Below, piece by piece: positions 50,013 through 60,159 of a stretch of DNA of 64,000 bases. The notes under the pieces were generated by a model. It ran no database searches and was not told the DNA's origin. It worked only from the letters and a program-made list of their open reading frames with translations. Position numbers and translations under genes: made by a program. Origin of the DNA: Symbiodinium natans (Eukaryota > Sar > Dinophyceae > Suessiales > Symbiodiniaceae). Numbering within the stretch: the first letter of the stretch is position 1; every line of letters begins with the position of its first letter. Where the stretch lies: contig CAJNDS010002156.1 in assembly GCA_905221605.1 (NCBI GenBank), forward strand, positions 221,001 through 285,000, in the 5' to 3' direction.

Positions 50013-50879
50013 CTGTCGACGCCAGGGATGGGCTTTAGACGTCAAGCCTCTGAGTTGGAACTGGATGGGGTCATGAACCCCTTTCCACCTTGACCCCGTG
50101 AAGTGGTAGCTTTCCTTCAAGCAATATGCCTTCAACACATTGCGGCATCATCAGGCAGTTGGGGCACACAGACACACTGCGCAGCTCCGAGCAGTTCTGA
50201 CTTTTGAGACGAGAGAGGTGGCAAGATTCTTGGCAAGATGCTGCACCGAGATGCTTCTCTTTCTTCCGTAAGCCCCCCGAATATTGCTGCATGAGAACAC
50301 AACAGATGATCAATATCAATGTCCTAGTGGTCCTAGTAAGACCTATCAGGCAGTTCGAGCCACACAGTGCAAGAGGGGCTTCTGCACCAGCGCTTCCAGC
50401 TCGATGTTCACGGCAGCCGAACACGATTCCACATTGCACCAAGCAGGCCTTCAAAATGTAGTCAGTGATAGCTCGCTTGCAGGCACGCACGTACCTGCGA
50501 GGCCATCATGGGGGGGTCATCACCTAGCAAGGTTTTTCGGAGTCTGTATTGACAATTGAGAAATGTGTGCCCGCGAGCAGCGAAACAAATCTTAACCAAC
50601 ATGTGTTGCTCGTTTCGTGCCATGTGGCTTGCAATCCTTCAAAGCAAGTCTTCAAGTAGCCCTGCAATCAGATACAGGCTTTTGACTTAAAGCAACAAAT
50701 TCTTCAATGTCGACAGAAGCCGCTTGCGCTTCGGTCCAATGTGATTCAGGGCAGGTCGAATTGTTTTGCTTGAACCTCTCCATGGATCAGCGCAAGAGAT
50801 GATCCGTTGTGTACGGAGCTTGCTTGCTGTCCTGCCACGAGAAGGCTCAACACTCAAAGCACCACCGAAGCCAGCCATA

Positions 50880-50970
50880 CCATCATGGGCTATTCGGTCT
50901 TAGAGTGCCCCGAACCAACCTTATAAAGGGCCTTTTTTTAGGGGTTACAGGGTATAATAGCCCATCATGG
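50880..50970. mobile_element. MITE-like family C, copy 3
   Basis: CCATCATGGGCTATT pairs with AATAGCCCATCATGG; directly followed by a TTTAGGG array. Confidence 0.75.
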
Positions 50971-51142
50971 TTTAGGGTTTAGGGTTTGGGGTTTAGGGTT
51001 TAGGGTTTAGGGTTTGCTAGTTTGAATGCGAGGCTGCAGAAGCGCACCCAGCTTGCATCTCGACCGTGACATCGGCCATGATCTGCCTCGTCACCTTCGA
51101 GTTTAGGGTTTAGGATTTAGGGTTTAGGGTTTAGGGTTCGAA
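50969..51142 (+). repeat. Two TTTAGGG arrays
   Basis: Units at 50969-51018 and 51100-51142. Confidence 0.9.
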
Positions 51143-52076
51143 CATAAACTGCAGGCTTGCGCGACAGCTTTTCTTTGCACCTTACAACAGCAAAAGCAAA
51201 TTGCGGGATGTGTTAATATGTTACTGTTGTTGAATCTCTTAAGTCTTAAGATCCCTCAGGGACTGCAAATCCCCATGACAGAGCAACTTGAGAGATACTG
51301 CTGTGGGACTCAGGGCTTGGGTCGAAGTCTGCAGCCAGACATGGAAAATTGGTACCACACGGGGGTTGTCAGGCTGGTCAAAACTGAATGGCAGGCTGTT
51401 CTTTGTTGTTGTGGTGGTTGTAATCGATGGCTAAGTTCAGCAAACTTCCGAAAAGGAAGAGATCGGAGCTACAGATACGGCTCCAACAAAACTAGGCTTG
51501 GGCGGAACGAAGATCGTACTAGCCGTACAAACTGCCCGTACTACGGAGCAGCGCCTACTTTGTCACCACGTCGTTTCGGACTGCTCATGAGCTCTTCGTT
51601 CCGACACCCAAAGCTACATGTGTCACCATCTACCATGAAGCCAGGTCCAGGTATATAGAAAATCAAATCCCAGGAAATTTCCAGCAAGCCCTAAACCCTA
51701 AACCCTGAACCCTAAACCCTAAAGGTTCTTCTGTGCAGCCCACAACTAAAGTCGCCCTGCCTCGGCGGGCAAATCCTTGAAAACGCGTTCTGCCTCAACC
51801 AGGTAGCCTGGCCCAGAAAGCACGTAAAGACACCTACAGAGCTAGGCAGGTGCAGGGCTTCAGTGTCGCCGACGACTGCCATCGACTGCCGCCGCCATCT
51901 AGCACCAGCAACTGCAGCAACCAACCACCGGCTTTAGATGTAGGCTGCCGAATCTGGAGGAACGCCCCAGGCCTACGTTTTCCACCCACTCTGGGTTGAT
52001 CGGCGCCACGGCACTATCCGCGATGCCATCCCCCTGGGCATGGTTCCCGCTTGGGCTGACTAAGTAGGGCCTTTGC

Positions 52077-52465
52077 TTAGGGTTTAGGGTTTAGGGTTCA
52101 GGGTTTAGGGTATAGGGCTGTAGGGCTTGGGGCAGAGATTGCATGTTTCTAGGGGCCCTCGAGTGCACTGCGTGGCTTTGACCGTGTACTGGTCCACAAA
52201 GAACTGCATAGGGCACGTGGAGTTCGACATGCTGCGCCAGAGAAGCAACACTGCCGGAGCGAGTCGGCTACTGCAAACCCGACAGTCAGTATGCATCCCT
52301 AAACCCTGAACCCTGAACCCTAAACCCTAAACCCTAAACACTGTAGACCTCGGACCTCGACATGCACATGCACTGGCTGGGAGTTGTCCCAAAGCCCATT
52401 CGCGAAGCATGGCCCTGAAAATTTGCGAAGCTTAAACCCTAAACCCTAAACCCTAAACCCTAGAC
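52077..52465. repeat. Telomere arrays around exon 52105-52270
   Basis: TTTAGGG 52077-52112, CCCTAAA 52295-52340 and 52432-52465. Confidence 0.88.
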
Positions 52466-53388
52466 CCTGCGTCCTTGGATCTCACTGTTCCGTGTTTCAA
52501 CCGAGCGACAATGTAGGAGTTGTATCGAAGCAGCGTGCCGTAGAAAACGCGCCTGCATCTGTCATGCAGGTAGGAGCAAGCAAAGCATACCTGTGCATGC
52601 CGCGCACATCGCATCCTCACCTGCGCTTGCCGGTCCGTTCCACTGTGCTACCACTAGCATGCGATGACTATACTCACTTAGAACCTTAATAAAATCCTGG
52701 GAAAATATAAACAAAAATGAAAAACCCCCAAGGGGGATATAGATGATGGGCTCCTGTTGTGAGCCATGAGCGCTGCAGTGAAAACAAGGCATCAAAACAG
52801 CTACTTCCGAGGCAGGGGAAGTGCAAGAACCCAGCGGTAGTCATGCCAAAGGTCACCACCGTAGCCATCACAACGGTAGTTTACTTAAACTGGCACCAGC
52901 CTACCCCTAAACCCTAAACCCTAAACCCGAAACCCTAAACCCTAAACCCTATAGTAGGCGCCCTAAGCATCATAGCAGTAGCGGTGGCTAAACCCTCACA
53001 CAAACCTCGAGACGTCCGCATCTTTGAGCTCCAAGTCCAGGGAGGAACCTCTGCACCATGTTTTTGGGTTTAGGGTTTGGGGGTTTGGGGTTCGGGGTTT
53101 AGGGTTGATAGTGCTTACTAGTAGGGTTTTAGGGTTTAGGTTTTGAGGTCCTCAATTTGCCCTCGTTTTCGCGCGCAGGGGTTTCGCAGCAGCGAAGGGT
53201 GGGGCACTCGTGGTTGGTCAGCATCTTAGTCTTAAAGATGGTCGGCCCAGAGGCCTCCGGCTCAAGAATACGGACTCCAGCCCCAAAACCCAAACCCTCA
53301 AGCCTTTCGGCTGGACGGAGGTGCCTGGAACTATCTGGCAGTTCTCAAACTCGCGCTCCAAGACGTCCAAGGGCGCGAACTCGGGGTT
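52105..53388 (-). CDS. Four-exon hypothetical gene
   Basis: Exons 53304-53388 (after GGTCAG; GC donor AAAG|GCTTGAG), 53006-53048 (after GCAGAG; |GTTTGTG), 52466-52552 (after GATGCAG; |GTCTAGG) and 52105-52270 (after GTTTGCAG). Summed 381 bases: 126 residues plus TAA. Phases match at all three joins. Strings: LDVLEREFENCQIVPG, LDLELKDADV, VFYGTLLRYNSYIVARLKHG, MQFFVDQYTVKAT. The last exon is Cys-rich (STCPM, QCTRG, ETCNLCPK). Its stop codon is supplied by the CCCTAA of the downstream telomere array. No family recognised. Confidence 0.55.
52904..53140. repeat. Inverted telomere arrays around exon 53006-53048
   Basis: CCCTAAA 52904-52952 and TTTAGGG 53066-53108, plus degenerate units to 53140. 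Confidence 0.86.
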
Positions 53389-54426
53389 CTGACCTGACCC
53401 CTTGCCCGTCCCCATCCTGGGCTCTGTATAAACCCCAAGTCTCTAAACTGCTGTGCAAGTTTTTATGCTCTGAAACGGTAAAGCCCCGACTACAAGCTCA
53501 TATTTCCTACGTTGCTTGAATTCGGGACCTGTCCATCTTATGATGAGAGCAACAGGTTACAAACTTCTTCCCTGACTTATCTTCATGAGCCATATCTCCA
53601 GATATGCATGAGCCATGCGTTCAGAGCCTTTGCCCCAAATCGGACAAGCTCAATCCCGTTGTGTCGTAGGCTCGCCTTTCAGTTTCTCACATTGAGCCGG
53701 CACAACACAATACTGCCATTGGCTGAGACAAGCAAGTGCACTCCTTCCGCATCTTTCTATGGCTTCTTGTTTGGCTACCCTTCTTTGGAAATTGAAAACT
53801 TGGCTGGGGGAGGCCTGGTCGCTCGAATGCTGGCATGAGCGAAATCGAAACCAAACCCCACCATGGAATGAACTTGCCGCCTACGACTACCAGTCTGACA
53901 TTGTTCACTGGTTTAGCAAGTTTAGCATGTCCATCCACAGGACCTTGACCGGGAGGTTCGGCGTGCTCCTGATCCGTTGCTTATACCGGAGAGCAATATT
54001 CTTCCCAGCAGAGCTGTTTCGGGGGCCCAGCGACGAACCGAGGGTCTTACCACGGTCTCACCACGGTCTTGCCACGGTCTTGCCACGGTCTTACCACGGA
54101 TTTTCCCATTTGAGTCCTACTCCTACTGAGCGGGCTAGAGTTACACTAAGTGGCTTTTTATGCGTTCGAGTGGTCACGAACTTCGAGTTGTGTCCGGGGG
54201 GGGTCTCCACCGCTCTGTGTTTGTATTTGCCTTGGCATGTAACATTTGCTCCGTGTCGTGTGGAGGGAAGGCTTACCTTTGTCCCGCTTCTCCAGGCGTA
54301 ACGAAGAGCCCTTCACGAAACCAACATTTGGAAGATCCTTGTTCCCTTCTTTGCTTAATTTCCAGCAGCCATGTGTTGCGTCAGTCCACCTAACAGGGCT
54401 GCTGGCGAGCAGTCTGACTTTTTGGA

Positions 54427-54435
54427 GCGCGAGAG

Positions 54436-54476
<41 letters not shown>

Positions 54477-54551
54477 GATCGAGAGAGAGAGAGAGAGAAA
54501 TCGAGAGCGAGAGCGAGAGCGAGAGGGAGGGAGAGAGAGAGGGAGAGAGTC
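54427..54551 (+). repeat. (GA)n microsatellite
   Basis: GA/GAGC purine tract of about 125 bases. Confidence 0.95.
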
Positions 54552-55654
54552 CGACTGGTTTCTATTGCCAGGGCCCCGGCCTTTGCTGTCTTTCTTTGGA
54601 AGCTTCTTGTGCCGCCACTTTAAACACTTGGTCTCATGGCTCCAGACCTCAGGTTCGTGCTGAAGTTGGGCGACGGCAAGAGCGAAGAGGCCCAAGGAGT
54701 GGAAACAAACCCGAAGCAGCCTCACACACCGATGATCAATATACCCCCAGCAGCGAGAAGTAGAATATCTTCGACTCGATATGCGCGATGCCATCTAAGC
54801 AAGACCCACAATCAGCAACTCCCCTTGACCTATGAGGTCAGACAGTGAAACCTGCGTAGCCCCGCACTCTAACCACCTACGTGCATGCTCCACAAGGCAG
54901 GTGGCTAGCATCCCAGCCAGCGGTGACAGATGCGATGCTATTCCTCGGAGTGAAAGTTAGGCTTTAGGGTCCAAGTGCCAAGAAGTCTCATAAGCCAATT
55001 GCTGGGGGGAGCTTCAGCCCTGTCCGCTTAGTACCTTTGCAATACTCGTGGAGACGCTTGGTTCTTGGTAACATACCCCTATACTCTGATGATGCGTATG
55101 AGCGTGCGAGGGCTACAGTCTTGTACTCTTCGCCCTTATGCTTTTCTAGAGTCTTCATTCTGCCAAGAAAAAAAGCCGGGTCACTGTACAAGGGCAGCAG
55201 CATAGACACAACCATTAAGATTCGGAAGACTTGGGAGTCAGAGTTACCAGTACCGAGGTTCTGTTCTCCATGAGCCGTTGAAACGTAAAGGCCTGTGCTT
55301 GTTGTTCAACCCTCAGGACCATGATGCCTCAACTCCTGTATGCAGGGGGTTGTAAGATAAGGGGCGCGCTGTGGTGCGCCTTAAGCAGGCATCCCCATCC
55401 CAAACCCCAAGCCAAGACCATGACACTTCCCTGAATCCCAAAGCACGCGCTTCCAAGCACTGGCAGCTGAGCGCAAGGGCTGCCAGAGCTGCTGCCGTGA
55501 TGGAGATCCTCCGATGCTTATCCAGGCAGGAAGCAAGAGTACGAAGTCTAGCCCATCGGTACCTGAAGGAGCCATGTACTGTACCTGAGCACATGTGAGT
55601 ATACGAACTGGCAAGCATGAAGATACAAAGGCGGCGCTGCCATACAGCATAGAG

Positions 55655-55761
55655 GATCCTTTGGGATGTTGCCCCTTACACTAACAGTCCTTAATAGGGA
55701 TTTACGATAATCCTCACTAAGGACTGGTACAGTAGTATAAGGGGGAATATCCCAAAGGATC
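55655..55761. mobile_element. MITE-like family B, copy 4
   Basis: Longest terminal arms: GATCCTTTGGGATGTT pairs with AATATCCCAAAGGATC; inner arms carry AACAGTCCTTAATAGGGA. Confidence 0.8.
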
Positions 55762-56347
55762 AGCCACGTTGCAGCTTTTCTTCTCTGTGCGTGTTGACCC
55801 AGTCCTCGCCATAAGGCGCGGCCAATGTGCGCGAAAACTCATCCAGCAGAGGCGGATAATCAATGGCCTCCGGAATGCATTCTGTGATTTGAGTGCCGGG
55901 GTGGGGGATGGTGCTGTTGATTGTTTCGGGGTGCCTTGTTTAAGCTTCAGAGTCAGAAGACGATCGAGAAGCACTCACCTAGTAGCCCTAGTATGGAGAG
56001 TCTGTCTGCCCCGATTGCTGGCCATGTTTACGTCCTCACCTCGGTGAACTACCTTCCGGTGGGTCAAACATAGCCCTCAACGCGCTGCGCTTGTGATCGT
56101 GAACATCAAACCCTGAATCCGTACACTTCCACTCCTTCATTCTGAATCTGCCTGAGGCTTGAACGAAGAGTACGGAAAACAGGAGAGGTTGACAGGCTGG
56201 ACAGAAGGGTGACCCACACATGGAGAATTAGTGCGCAGAGACGAGCACTCTGCCGGCCATAGAATTCTGTCTGAGAGCGCCTTTGCCGGATGCGACTTCA
56301 CAAAAAGGTCCACGTTGGACTTCGTCTCCAGACCTCGGCTCAGTATC

Positions 56348-56424
56348 GCCCTAAAACCCTAAACATTATAAACCCTAAACCCTAAACCCTATGCCCTAAA
56401 TGCCCTAAATGCCCTAAATGCCCC
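56348..56424 (-). repeat. CCCTAAA and CCCTAAATG units
   Basis: Telomere-type units followed by three copies of the 9-base GCCCTAAAT. Confidence 0.85.
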
Positions 56425-56500
56425 AAAGGGCGCCCCGGAAGCTCAACATCCCCAGCCTGCACCGGAAGATTTTCGAAACCCGGAGCTTGAGACTCTACGA

Positions 56501-56562
56501 TTTGTTCTAAGAAGCCCCCCAAGAAATAGAGAATGACAATCCCTATCTTGCCCTTACGAGAA
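56501..56562. mobile_element. MITE-like family G, half copy
   Basis: TTTGTTCTAAGAAGCCCCCC then ACAATCCCTATCTTGCCCTT, similar to the left half of the 28394 copy. Confidence 0.5.
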
Positions 56563-56621
56563 TTTTTTTTCCCGAAAGCATCGCGAAGGGTTCTTCCGTG
56601 CGGAGCCCCCTGACACAACAA

Positions 56622-57013
56622 CATAGACTGAAGTGCATAGAGTGAAGTGCATAGAGTGAAGTGCATAGAGTGAAGTGCATAGAGTGAAGTGCATAGAGTG
56701 AAGTGCATAGAGTGAAGTGCATAGAGCGAAGTGCATAGAGTGAAGTGCATAGAGCGAAGTGCATAGAGTGAAGCGCATAGAGCAAAGTGCATAGAGTGAA
56801 GTGCATAGAGGCAAGTGCACAGAGTGAAGTGCACAGAGTGAAGCGCATAGAGTGAAGTGCATAGAGTGAAGTGCATAGAGTGAAGTGCATAGAGTGAAGA
56901 GTGAAGTGCATAGAGTGAAGTGCATAGAGTGAAGTGCATAGAGTGAAGTGCATAGAGTGAAGTGCATAGAGTGAAGTGCATAGAGTGAATTGCATAGAGT
57001 GAATTGCATAGAG
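56622..57013 (+). repeat. 14-bp minisatellite
   Basis: About 28 copies of GAAGTGCATAGAGT with point variants. Minus-strand frames of up to 199 codons are artefacts: three 14-mers equal 14 codons, so all frames stay open. Confidence 0.97.
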
Positions 57014-57124
57014 TTTAGTAATCAGTGAATACAAATTTCTAGATTTACGTAGAATTTACTAGACCTTCGTACCCAGTCCTAGATTTCTAAATTAAAATTA
57101 CTCTTTCTAAGGCGGCGGGCTGGG

Positions 57125-57640
57125 TTGACATCGCCAATCGGGATTGCAACCCTCTGCGGGTTTCGGCGTGGTCGCGGTGCTAAAACCGTCGTTTTTTTAC
57201 GTTTCTTGATTTGCGCGGACAACCCTCTGCGGGTTTCGGCGTGGTCGCGGTGCCAAAACCGTCGTTTTTTTACGTTTCTTTGTGGCCGCGGACAACCCTC
57301 TGCGGGTTTCGGCGTGGTCGCGGTGCCAAAACCGTCGTTTTTTTACGTTTCTTTGTGTCCGCGGACAACCCTCTGCGGGTGATCGCCGGGTCGCGGTGCT
57401 AAAACCGTCGTTTTTGGAACTTTTTTCCGTGGCCGCAGACAACCCTCTGCGGGTTTCGGCGTTGGCGCGGTGCCAAAACCATCGTGTTTTGGCCTTTTGT
57501 GACAAACAAACGTAACCCCTCTGCGGGTTGCGGCGTTGGCGCGGTGCCAAAACCCTCGTGTTTTTGCGTTTCTTGTCATGCAAACGTAACCCCTCTGCGG
57601 GTTTTCGCGTGGTCGCGGCGCTAAAACCGTAGTGTTTTTT
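57125..57640 (+). repeat. 73-bp tandem repeat block
   Basis: Copies share CTCTGCGGGTTTCGGCG, AAAACCGTCG and a T-rich end. The spacing is 73 bp, which rotates the reading frame, so the long minus frame through it is not conserved protein. Confidence 0.93.
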
Positions 57641-57644
57641 GCGT

Positions 57645-58255
57645 TTTTTGCGTTTGTTTTTCGACTTGTGTAGTACAGACGTAGTACGCCGGGGACTTCC
57701 GTGGCTGGAAAATCGAGTTTTGTAGTACAAATGTAGTACGCAGGGGACGCCCGGAGCTTCCGTGGCTGGAAAGTCGACTTTTGTAGTACAAACGTAGTAC
57801 GCCGCGGACACGCGGAGCTTCCGTAGCTGGAAAGTCGACTTTTGTAGTACAGACGTATAGTACACCGGGGACGCCCGGAGCTTCCGTGGCTGGGAAAGTC
57901 GATTTTTTGTAGTACAAACGTAGTACGCCGCGGACACGCGGAGCTTCCGTAGCTGGAAAGTCGACTTTTGTAGTACAGACGTATAGTATGCCGGGGGCGC
58001 CCGGAGTTTCCGTGGCTGGAAAATCGACTTTTGTAGTACAAACGTAGTACGCCGCGCACACGCGGAGCTTCCGTGGCTGGAAAGTCGACTTTTGTAATAC
58101 AGACGTATAGTACGCCGGGGACGCCCGGAGCTTCCGTGGCTGGAAAGTCGACTTTTTGTAGTACTCACGTAGTACGCCGCGCACACGCGGAGCTTCCGTG
58201 GCTGGAAAGTCGACTTTTTGTAGTACAGACGTATAGTACGCCGCGGACGCCCTGG
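57645..58255 (+). repeat. About 61-bp tandem repeat block
   Basis: Copies share TTCCGTGGCTGGAAAGTCGA and TTGTAGTACAGACGTA. Confidence 0.93.
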
Positions 58256-58680
58256 GCGTCTGAAAACACCGCAAATAGCATGGTAACGGACATCTGGCCG
58301 CTTGAAAACACCGCAAATAGCATGGTAACGGACATCTGGCCGCTTGAAAACACCGCAAATAGCATGGTAACGGACATCTGGGCGCTTGAAAACACCGCAA
58401 AAAAATAGCACGGTAACGGACTGGTAACGGACATCTGGCCGCTTGAAAACACCGCAAATAGCACGGTAACGGACATCTGGGCGCTTGAAAACACCGCAAA
58501 TAGCATGGTAACGGACATCTGGGCGCATGAAGACGCCGCAAATAGCATGGTAACGGACATCTGGGCGCTTGAAAACACTGCAAATAGCATGGTAACGGAC
58601 ATCTGGGCGCTTGAAAACACCGCAAGTAGCATGGAAGCGGAATTCCGGACATACTTGAAAACCTCGCAAATAGCATTCCC
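58256..58680 (+). repeat. 43-bp tandem repeat block
   Basis: Copies share GAAAACACCGCAAATAGC and GGTAACGGACATCTGG. Confidence 0.93.
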
Positions 58681-58689
58681 GCCGCGGAC

Positions 58690-59190
58690 ACCCGGAGCTT
58701 GCGTGTCGAAACCATCGCAAATACACCATCGCAAATATCGCGGGACTCAAATTCCTCGAAACCCTTGCAAATGTCGCGGGACTCGAAATCCGGGGCCTCG
58801 AAAACCTCGCAAATATCGTGGGACTCGATGAAAACCTCGCAAATATCATGGGACTCGACTTCCGGGGCCTCGAAAACCTCCCGAATTCGCTGGTTCCAAA
58901 AACCATCGCGAAAACCATGGTCCCCGAATTCTCTGCTTCCAAAACCATCGCAAATCCATGGTCCCCGAATTCGCTGGTTCCAAAACCATCGCAAATACCA
59001 TGGTCCCCGAATTCGCTTTTTCCAAAAGCATCGCACATACCATGGTCCCCGAAATCGCTGTTTCCAAAACCATCGCAAAAACCATGATCGCGAAAACCAT
59101 GGTCCCCGAATTCGCTGGTTCCAAAAGCATCGCAAGTATACCATGGTCCCCGAATTCGCTGGTTCCAAAACCATCGCAAATCAGACAAGT
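58690..59190 (+). repeat. 42-bp tandem repeat block
   Basis: Copies share CCATGGTCCCCGAATTCGCT and CCAAAACCATCGCAAAT. Confidence 0.93.
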
Positions 59191-59471
59191 GCAGTGTACA
59201 AGTGACTATGCAACCATGTAAGTGCATACATTTGTCCAAGCGCATACACTTTGGCTGCAAAGAGTCAACTGCATGGAGTCAACGCACGGCAAATCGATGC
59301 TTTCGGGCCATCCCTCTTCTAGTTATTGGTTGGACATGTGAACTGCTGCAACAACTCCACCTCGAATGGTAGCTGCCACTTTAGGGACCTAATCCACGGA
59401 GTTTCATGCACCTCCCAAGAAGAAGCCACCAGACCAAAAACCAGGGCACTTGCACTTCAACCACTCTAAAC

Positions 59472-59762
59472 TCCAAACCCTAAACCCTAAACCCTAAACC
59501 CTAAACACTAAACCCCAAACCCTAAATCCTAAGCCCTAAGCCCTAAACTCCAAAAAAAGCTTTGGGGATGCGGGGTTCGGAACTGACCATTTAAGGCGCA
59601 GGCAGCTAGGGGATGTAGCTTGCGGCTTAGGGCCGAAGGGTTGGGTTCCCATGATCCACTGCCTTTAGGCGCCTGAATTGGGGTTTAGGGTTTAGGGTTT
59701 AGGGTTTAGGCTTCAGGGTTTAGGGTTTAGGGTTTAGGGTTTGGGGTTTGGGGTTTAGGGGT
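59472..59762. repeat. Inverted telomere arrays around island 59560-59680
   Basis: CCCTAAA 59472-59550 and TTTAGGG 59681-59762, both with variants. Confidence 0.9.
59560..59680 (-). CDS. Possible exon between inverted arrays
   Basis: After CCCCAATTCAG the minus strand is open across the whole island with WEPNPSALSRKLHPLAACAL in one frame; a GT donor (AAATG|GTCAG) would end it near 59595. Only one junction is convincing. Confidence 0.25.
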
Positions 59763-59867
59763 GGTTTGCCTTAAACGGTTCAAACCAAACATCGCTGGAA
59801 CCTCTCTAGGCCCAGGAGTCCCATTTGAGGGACACAAGGGCTGCCTCTGAGACCTTTAGTGAAACCC

Positions 59868-59993
59868 CTAAACCCTAAAACCTAAACCCTCAACCCCAAA
59901 CCCCAAACCCAACAACCAACAACCCTAAACCCTAAACCCTAAACCCTAAACCCTAAACCCTAAACCCTAAACCCTAAACCCTAAACCCTAGAA
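59868..59993 (-). repeat. CCCTAAA array
   Basis: About fourteen units, the first half degenerate. Confidence 0.93.
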
Positions 59994-60086
59994 GAAATCC
60001 GACCACCTTTTGCCGCGCGGCTTGGCGTTGCGCGGGCTCCCGGGCTCAGGCCCTCCAAGGGGGATGTCTGAAGGTTTCTTACTGTG

Positions 60087-60157
60087 GTTAGCAGGGAATG
60101 AGGGAACTAAGGCCCTATATCTACCCGGTACCTCATTCCCCCATTCCCTACTAAGGT
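60087..60157. mobile_element. Hairpin element, family I
   Basis: TAGCAGGGAATGAGGGAA pairs with CATTCCCCCATTCCCTACTA across a short loop. Confidence 0.6.
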
Positions 60158-60159
60158 TT

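Larger units (their letters stand above)
53560..56340. other. No confident gene
   Basis: Contains the GA tract, a small CACGGTCTT(AC/GC) decamer repeat at 54045-54100 and one family B hairpin. No spliced model found. Confidence 0.45.

Noticed and set aside
52858-52867. CCGTAGCCAT, first ten bases of the spliced leader
   Set aside because: Too short and not continued; expected by chance in 64 kb with two strands.
56382-57034. Long Leu/His/Ser-rich minus frames
   Set aside because: Translation of a 14-bp minisatellite in all frames.
57197-59260. 687-codon minus-strand open frame
   Set aside because: It runs through four tandem-repeat blocks whose periods are not multiples of three, so the same DNA is read in rotating frames; no conserved protein repeat results.
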